A DNA stretch of 64,000 nucleotides from Kingdonia uniflora (Eukaryota; Streptophyta; Magnoliopsida; Ranunculales; Circaeasteraceae), in the NCBI GenBank assembly GCA_014058105.1, contig JACGCM010001011.1, forward strand, positions 1,245,501-1,309,500. The letters are read 5' to 3'. The first letter of the stretch is position 1. Each line of letters begins with the position of its first letter. Of the stretch, positions 58,358 to 64,000 are shown one piece after another. A program made the position numbers and the translations under genes. The notes beneath the pieces are model-generated. The model did no database searches. It had not been told where the DNA came from and was given only the letters and a program-made list of their open reading frames with translations.

Positions 58358-58783
58358 GAGCATCATCAGCAGTTGCCTCAATACTTGAAAAAACACATGC
58401 CACATATGATTATTCTAGTTTGGGGCCTCCAACAATTGTCTCAATACTTGAATCTCATACTTGAATTTTAGGCATCACGCAAGCCTGATGCTTGAATGTT
58501 GAGTTTGAAGTGGGACGTACAAGGCTTAAGGCTTATGCGCCCTAAAAAGTTGGGCTCCTAAACCTTATGCTTGATGTATTTTTTTTTAAATAGAGCTCGT
58601 CATGCGCATAACCTTTATGCACCCCATTCTTTCTTTTAATTAGAACCATGGGGCTCTAAACCTTTATGCGTCTGATGACTTAAATGAAATTGAAGCATTG
58701 AGCCTTGTTGGAAGAAATCTCCCAAATGCTTGAAAAATTCAAGCATTGAGCAAAAAAAAATCAAGCCTTCTTGAAGATGCTCT
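58358..58783. mobile_element. PIF/Harbinger-like MITE
   Basis: GAGCATCATCA at the left and TTGAAGATGCTC at the right form imperfect inverted ends; TAA flanks both (58355-58357 and 58784-58786), matching the 3-bp TWA target duplication of this superfamily. 426 bp, no ORF. Internal words such as CTTGAAT, GCATTGAGC and CTTATGC recur. Confidence 0.75.
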
Positions 58784-59211
58784 AATTGAGTTGGTATGAC
58801 CAAATTAATCCAAATTTTGTATCCATCCTATTACAAGAGGACCAAGAGAGAATCTGCAGGAAAAAAACTTTAAGAGGACAAGACGTATATAATATGCTAT
58901 ATATGTACGTATATATATATCATTTAGAATTGAGAGAACCTAAAGAGGAAGATCTTGGATTGAGAGACTATATAGACATGAAAGTTGATTAGTGACAATT
59001 GAAAACTTTAATAGTAAAAATCTGGAGAGAATTTTTTTGATTTGGAGGTGAAGAAATGCAATTTGGAGACAGGCAAAGCCTTTCTCTTACTCAAGCCAAC
59101 ATATAGGAATTAAATTAAGCTTATGCTCTTATTTATACTAGAAGAGGCCAAACACAAATAAAAACCAAATATAATAGATACCTTAGCTAGACTCTAATTA
59201 GTAGTATTCTC

Positions 59212-60120
59212 CTAATTATAATGCAGCAAATAAAATAAATAAAAATAACTTAAATAGAGAGAGTGGTCCTGCGAGGTGGAGATACAATTGCCTACGTAGG
59301 CAATGTGGAGACGACCGCGTGTTTCATCACAGACAATCCGCACTATGAGGTTCCACAAAAAATAATATAGAAAGTTCAAACACAAGCACATGCTTCGAAC
59401 CTCGAATTTTTCCACAAAATTTGCCAAATCCAGCCAATGTACCAATTGATGGTGCGACAGTGTTTTCACAACTTCTTCTTAAACCAAAACTTAGCAAATG
59501 ATGTGCTCCGAAAATTACTTGTAATTGATGTATTTTTCGTGCCGCTTGACTTGCATAACGAGCTTCAAAGTCCTTCCAAGTTGGATCAATAAATGCCAAT
59601 AAATTTATAAATTGGAACTTTTCCTCTTCTAAAAAGTCATCGTAATCTCGCTTCCTATTAGTTAAAGGCCTCAAAGTACTCATCATATAATGGGGGTAAT
59701 CCTCCATCATCAAAATATGGTTGATGAGCGTCACAAATAACGGAGAGAAGAATTTCACCTCGTAACTAAAAAAAGATAAAATTTTATTGTCCGTCACTTC
59801 CATCTTTTGGAACGTTTTTTTAATTCTTTTTACCGACGCTTCGATACGCTCAACACGTGCTTCAAGACTAGGTGGTCTCCCCATTGAGTTCTTACTCGCC
59901 ATAGAGAAAGAAAAAAATGATTGAACATGAAATGAATTAAAACCAGAAATCACTGTAGCAGATGACACTAAAATTAATGTAGCAATACAGGAATCAATGT
60001 AGCTGTGACTGAAATCACTTTAGCATGCAAAAAACACCGTAGCAGTTGGATTTTTTTTTTCCAAGGAAATAACCTTGCTCTAATACCAAATTTGATGCAA
60101 ATAATATCGCGGAAGTTAAA
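59212..60120 (-). mobile_element. Degenerate LTR element with PBS and gag-like ORF
   Basis: On the minus strand TTTGGTATTAGAGCAAGG (PBS-like, near 60088-60071) precedes a 189-codon frame starting MASKNSMGRPPSLEARVERI (ATG at 59902-59900) with EASVKRIKKTFQKMEVTDNK, DDFLEEEKFQFINLLAFIDP, WKDFEARYASQAARKIHQLQ. The Gly-Arg-Pro-Pro start and coiled coil recall gag N-termini of plant LTR elements; no knuckle or pol is seen. An upstream extension (to 59968) contains CTGTAGC/CTACGGTG repeats and is not counted. LTR limits (right about 60100-60540) are not resolved. Confidence 0.45.
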
Positions 60121-60950
60121 ATATTGAAGAAGCAAGAATTAAACTAACGAAAATCAACTACGAATTTATTAAATATCTCTACTAAACCAAACCTAAAACA
60201 AAATCCATCAAAAGAACCTAAGAAAACAACTAGAAGAGCTCTCCTTTTATTGGCATAAGGAGACTCGTCACAATTAGAAACCTAATAGAACTTAGAAACC
60301 CTAATTCTAGAATAATTAGGAAGCCTTCAAATCTAGAAAATAGGAAAAAAATCATAATTAACCTTGTGTTGGAAAATTAGAAAACTCCTAAAATATAGAA
60401 CTAATAATAAAATAACAAATAGAAAGAGAGTGACATGTAGAATGTGGGTACGTGGAACGTGTAAACGACCACATAACCAATCAGATTAAGTAAATCTAAA
60501 GAGAAATTTCGTTTTAAAGAATCTAAAATGAGAAAAATTAGTGGTTTCGTATAATAGAGAATTTATTTATTTTCACAAACTTCTTTTGTTGCTAATAAGC
60601 ATATTTGATACGTTTATCTGCATTTTCTCGTTTTCAATCGAATACAAGAAAATAAAATCTTGTAAATTTCTTTTTTACAATTTTCATGGAAAACGGTCAG
60701 GAAATGGCTTTCTTTTTCTTTGATTTCATAAACCAAACACATCCAAAGAGAAGGTTAAGGATTAATGCCCTTTCCACTAGTCATTGTGAAAGTGTTAAAA
60801 CCCTGGAAAAAAAGGGCTACAATTGAAGTGTGCAGTCTTAAGAATCTTTGATGAGAAAAAAACCAATTTTTAGCTTCCAAAATATCCTTATTGAAAAGGT
60901 AGAAGCACACACTTCAGTGTTAAACATGGAACAACAATGTTAGTCTTAGG
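60121..60950. other. Probable LTR of the degenerate element and unassigned DNA
   Basis: AT-rich, CCTAATAGAACTTAGAAACCCTAATTC and similar words. If the PBS at 60077-60088 is real, the minus-strand 5' LTR should lie to its right. GAGAGTGACATGTAGAATGTG...GTAAACGACC (60427-60470) resembles GAGAGTGGTCCTGCGAGGTGG...GAGACGACC (59259-59310), a possible LTR pair, weakly. No gene. Confidence 0.35.
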
Positions 60951-62101
60951 CTGTCACGACCCCACTCTACGCATACCGATATTGTTCCCACTTAACCACT
61001 GCAGATCTCCAGCAGTGTGAGATTTTTATTCATAAGAAAATGCCTTGGTGACATGTAGAGTGAAACTTAACTTAATGACCATATACCCGACAGGATCTTA
61101 AGGCCTTTAGGATCGGGTCGTCCCGGCTCTGAATACCATTTTGTCACGACCCACTACGCGCCTCGATGACATGTAGAGCGATATCTTAACTTAAGGACCA
61201 TACACCTGGCAGGATCTTAAGCGATGTGGGACTAAACGACTGGTGCTACCATCACTGCTAATGGGTTGGGCGCCTTTCCAATACCCGCTCAGCCGTGGTG
61301 TTACACCAGCAATGTGAGGTTTTATTCGGCGGGGAACAACTTCCCGGTGGGTTACCCATCCCAAGATTGTTCCTGCCTGAGCACGCTTAACTGTGGAGTT
61401 CTTCCAACTCTCACAACGGGCATAAAATGCCTCGGTGATAGTATATGGCGGATAATTACATTTGTTCCCACAATCTGGACCTATCTTTCTACAGATGTGG
61501 GGATGTTACAATCCCCCCACCTTAGAAGAGAGTCATCCTCGGCTCTGATACCATTTTTTCATGACCCACTCTACGCGTACCTATATTGTCCCCACTTAAC
61601 TACTGCGGATCTTCAGCAGTGTGGGTTTTTATTCCTAAGAAAAGGCCTCGGTGACATGTAAAGTAAAATCTTAACTCAATGACCATACACCCGACAAGAT
61701 CTTAAGCGATATGAGACTAAACGACTGGTACAACCATCACCGCTATTGGGCTAGGCGCCTCTCTAATACCCGCTCAGCCAGGGTGTTACAGTCCCCCACC
61801 TTTAAGATCCAGCCGTCTCCACTCTGAATACCATTTTGTCACGACCTACTCTACGCGTATCGATATTGTCCCTACTTAACCATTGCAGATCTCCAGCATT
61901 GTGAGGTTTTATTTGGCGGGGGAGCAGCTTCCGGTGGGTCACCCATCCCAGGATTGTCCCGCCCGAGCACGCTTAACTGTGGAGTTCTTCCAACTGCCAC
62001 AACCAAACAGTCTTAAAAGGCCTTAATGATAGTATATGGCGGATAATTACATTTGTTCCCAGGATCTGGACTGACTTTTCTACAGATGTGGTGATATTAC
62101 A
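60951..62101 (-). mobile_element. Array of TRIM-like LTR units with about 46-bp internals
   Basis: Read on the minus strand, units start TGTAACA(T/C)C and end (G)GGTC(G/A)TGA(C). Three junctions show a PBS of initiator-Met type (TGGTATCAGAGCCGAGG at 61554-61538, TGGTATTCAGAG at 61140ff and 61832ff), and two show a purine tract just before the next unit (AAGGTGGGGGGAT at 61523-61511, AAAGGTGGGGGAC at 61803-61791). Units: 61837-62101, 61557-61790, 61143-61510 (composite, with a second start at 61305) and a shortened one at 60951-61103. Internal parts are about 46 bp. Plus-strand ORF 61266-61661 and minus-strand ORFs are spurious. Confidence 0.65.
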
Positions 62102-62242
62102 TAGGCACTCATCATCTGTTTGTTTTTTTCGCGTATCTAAAGACGACCAATTTAATTCATCAATTTTGGGGAAGGCACTGGTGTTACGAACAAGTTGCCA
62201 AGCTTTATCTAGGCACGTGAAATCTTTTTTTAACCCTGTTTT
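62102..62242 (-). pseudogene. Unassigned coding-like fragment
   Basis: Minus-strand frame KKDFTCLDKAWQLVRNTSAF, PKIDELNWSSLDTRKKQTDDECL between the LTR array and the chromovirus-like LTR. It reads like a piece of a conserved protein but I do not recognise it. Both flanks are TE insertions. Confidence 0.3.
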
Positions 62243-62785
62243 TGATCCAGGAGGATTTGACTTTTTAAGAAGTCTATTCGAACAAGTCTGTTCGAATATA
62301 CTCTTTTGTATTCGAATAAAGTCTTTTCCTATTCGAATACATTTCAGCCTGATCAGTTTTATTCGAAAAGACTTATTTCTGTTCGAATACAAATCAGCTT
62401 GATCAATTTTATTCGAATACAAATTATGTGTATTCGAATATACTTTATTTTATTCGAACATAAACTTATTATGTTTGAACAGAGGCGCGATTCAGCCTTT
62501 TTTCCTTTAGGCGGTGATTGTATTTTTGAGGGGTGTTTTGCCTCGAGATGCATTTCTTTTAGTATTTTAAGTTCCCTAGTATATAAAGGGAACTTAGGTT
62601 ATTTTCAAGGTTATGTTTTATTTAGGTTAGATCTAGAGAGAGTTCTGAGAGAAGCCTAGGGTTTTTGGAGAGATTCATTGTAATCTACTTCGTTTCTTTT
62701 AAGCAATTAAGCTTTATTTTGCCCAATTTTGGTGTTCTTCGCGTTTCTCTACTAACTAAAAGCTTCTCAATCGGATTGTGGATTA
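62243..62785 (+). repeat. 5' LTR of the second chromovirus-like element
   Basis: 543 bp. U3 holds nine TTCGAA words between 62275 and 62460, four of them as the perfect palindrome TATTCGAATA, plus one TGTTTGAACA; the family member at 31146 has TCGTTCGAACGA at corresponding places. R/U5 (CCCTAGTATATAAAGGGAAC, GAGTTCTGAGAGAAGCCTAGGG, 62571-62662) is well conserved between the two. Confidence 0.88.
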
Positions 62786-62829
62786 AGTGGTATCAATTTT
62801 CCAGTTACGATCTTCAGGGGTTGATTGTG

Positions 62830-63930
62830 GTTTATGGTCTATACACGTGACCATCTCAAGCAAACGAAGGAGAAGCTAGTGAGTCCGTTGAAGATCCATC
62901 GCAAACCTAATTCGAAGAAGAATGACGATTTGGAGATGGGTGATCCCCAACGAAAGACTCACGATTTTGGAAGCGACAGTTTCCGCCCTAACTTCTACTG
63001 TAGGTGAGTTAGTGGAGCAGTTGCGTCTCACGAACCTCGCTAAGGCTTTCACTTTGGTGAAACGGTGAGGCCGTTCGAAGAAGAAAGGGGTTATGGAGGT
63101 GGATGATAATGAGGACGTTCCAGTTTTTGATGATTCTAGTGCTGCCGAATCCGACGAGGAGCGATCGGTTATTGGTAAGTCCACGAATCTTTTGCGTAAT
63201 CTTCGTATTGGTTTTAAGATTAAAATTCCGGTATTCGACGGTTCAATCGATGCTGAAATATTGGATAATTGGTTGGATAGGTTAGAGACCTATTTTTTTG
63301 TTTACAGATACTCTAATGCTCAGCAAATATGCTTTGCTACATTGAAATTCGCAAGCCATGCACTCACGTGGTGGAAATTTTATCGGAAACGCCACGATGT
63401 AGGAAGTTTGGGCTGGAAAGAATTTAAGGTTTTAGTGCGAAAATAGTTTTATCCGATTGGGTATGAGCAAGAAAGATGGTATAAATGACACAATTTACGC
63501 CAAAAGTTTGAGCAATCCGTACAGGAGTACACTACGGCGTTTCATAACCAAGCTTTGGTTTTGGACATTGATATGGACGAGTACGAAGTGTTTAGAAAGT
63601 ATACGGGGGGTTTGTCGGAGTCCATTAAGAGAGAGTTGAAGCTCTTTACTGTGGCCAATATCGAGGATGTTACCGTGAAGGCAAGTACTTGAAGAGTGAC
63701 AAAGAAGACGACAAGATCAAGTCGGGGTACAAGTCAAGTTGGAAAAACGAACATAAGGGAGAGGCCAAAGGAGAGGGGTCTTCGTCCAAGGAGTTTCATT
63801 GCAATCATTGTAAGGCGAGTGGACATATTTTCGATTATTGTTGGAAACTTCACCCGGAGCTTAGGTCGAAGGAGGAGAAGCGCAATAAAGAGAAATATGC
63901 ACTAGCCGCTGAGGTTGTTGACCTTTCAGG
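62830..63930 (+). pseudogene. gag of the second chromovirus-like element
   Basis: VYTRDHLKQTKEKLVSPLKI (about 62835), then MEVDDNEDVPVFDDSS (63093) with IPVFDGSIDAEILDNWLDRL, ETYFFVYRYSNAQQICFATL, ALTWWKFYRKRHDVGSLGWK, EFKVLVRK, ended by TAG (CAG to TAG would give the family Gln). Further frames follow, and a complete zinc knuckle HCNHCKASGHIFDYCWKLHPEL (63796-63860). A frameshift lies near 63490 and a short deletion near 63680. Less damaged than the copy at 31720. Confidence 0.85.
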
Positions 63931-64000
63931 TTTAGATAAACTGAATCCTAAGCTTACATTTATGTTTCAGCGGACTTTGGCTGCCAAGGAAGAGCGTCGG

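Larger units (their letters stand above)
62243..64000 (+). mobile_element. Second chromovirus-like element, 5' part, cut by window end
   Basis: LTR 62243-62785, PBS TGGTATCA at 62788, then gag. Same LTR start (TGATCCAGGAGGAT), end (GGATTA), TATATAAA box (62580-62587) and gag as the element at 31146, but strongly diverged in U3. The left flank GTTTT (62238-62242) would be the TSD; the right end is outside the window. Confidence 0.88.

Noticed and set aside
61266..61661. 131-codon plus-strand ORF
   Set aside because: Crosses the LTR-PBS-LTR junctions of the TRIM-like array, so it is structural repeat DNA.
62306..62659. 117-codon ORF in the second chromovirus-like LTR and its minus-strand partners
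   Set aside because: Produced by the repeated TATTCGAATA words, readable on both strands; it covers the TATA box.

Overview
The window is nuclear DNA of a flowering plant, most likely a eudicot. The evidence is spliced plant genes (a LysM/F-box gene, a KMS1/VMP1-type gene, a lipoxygenase first exon), many nested plant retrotransposons, and a piece of plastid DNA carrying psbN and psbH sequence. No prokaryotic or viral organisation is visible. All protein calls come from reading motifs; no database search was run.

Left part (1-38950) is a TE nest. A Mutator-like element (MULE) on the minus strand (about 16160 down to 1205) is cut in two by an 11.2-kb Athila-type Ty3/gypsy element (2427-13646, + strand, 5-bp target duplication GAAGA). 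Right of it (about 16760-18988) lie remnants of an old plus-strand Tat-type element. Its LTR (from 19002) was split by a 19.5-kb Tat-type element on the minus strand (19138-38599, target duplication CAACC); the other half of the old LTR resumes at 38605-38950. The younger Tat element was then hit three times: a truncated Athila-type LTR replaced its integrase core (26438-27234), about 360 bp of plastid psbN-psbH DNA landed in its RNase H region (27767-28130), and a complete 5.7-kb chromovirus-like element inserted into gag (31146-36892, target duplication ATGCT). Both Tat-type elements carry extra antisense ORFs. One is a large, apparently spliced gene with a coiled-coil tail; another is a small ORF near the 3' LTR whose core is recognisable in three copies from two elements.

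Middle part (39430-54786) holds the two intact host genes, arranged convergently: a two-exon LysM/F-box gene on + (39430-41413) and an eight-exon KMS1/VMP1-like VTT-domain gene on - (54786-42680). Their introns hold LINE remnants, a hAT-like nonautonomous element, a MITE and a dispersed repeat.

Right part (54787-64000) has a truncated copia-type LTR, an isolated lipoxygenase first exon with a TATA box (57469-57724), a PIF/Harbinger-like MITE, a degenerate minus-strand retroelement, and a compact array of LTR-like units with only about 46 bp between PBS-like and PPT-like motifs (60951-62101). At the window edge is the 5' end of a second chromovirus-like element related to the one at 31146. The LTRs of these two relatives contain arrays of TTCGAA-centred palindromes whose two arms differ together between the copies. 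Nearly all TE coding regions are broken by stops and frameshifts; the two host genes are clean.
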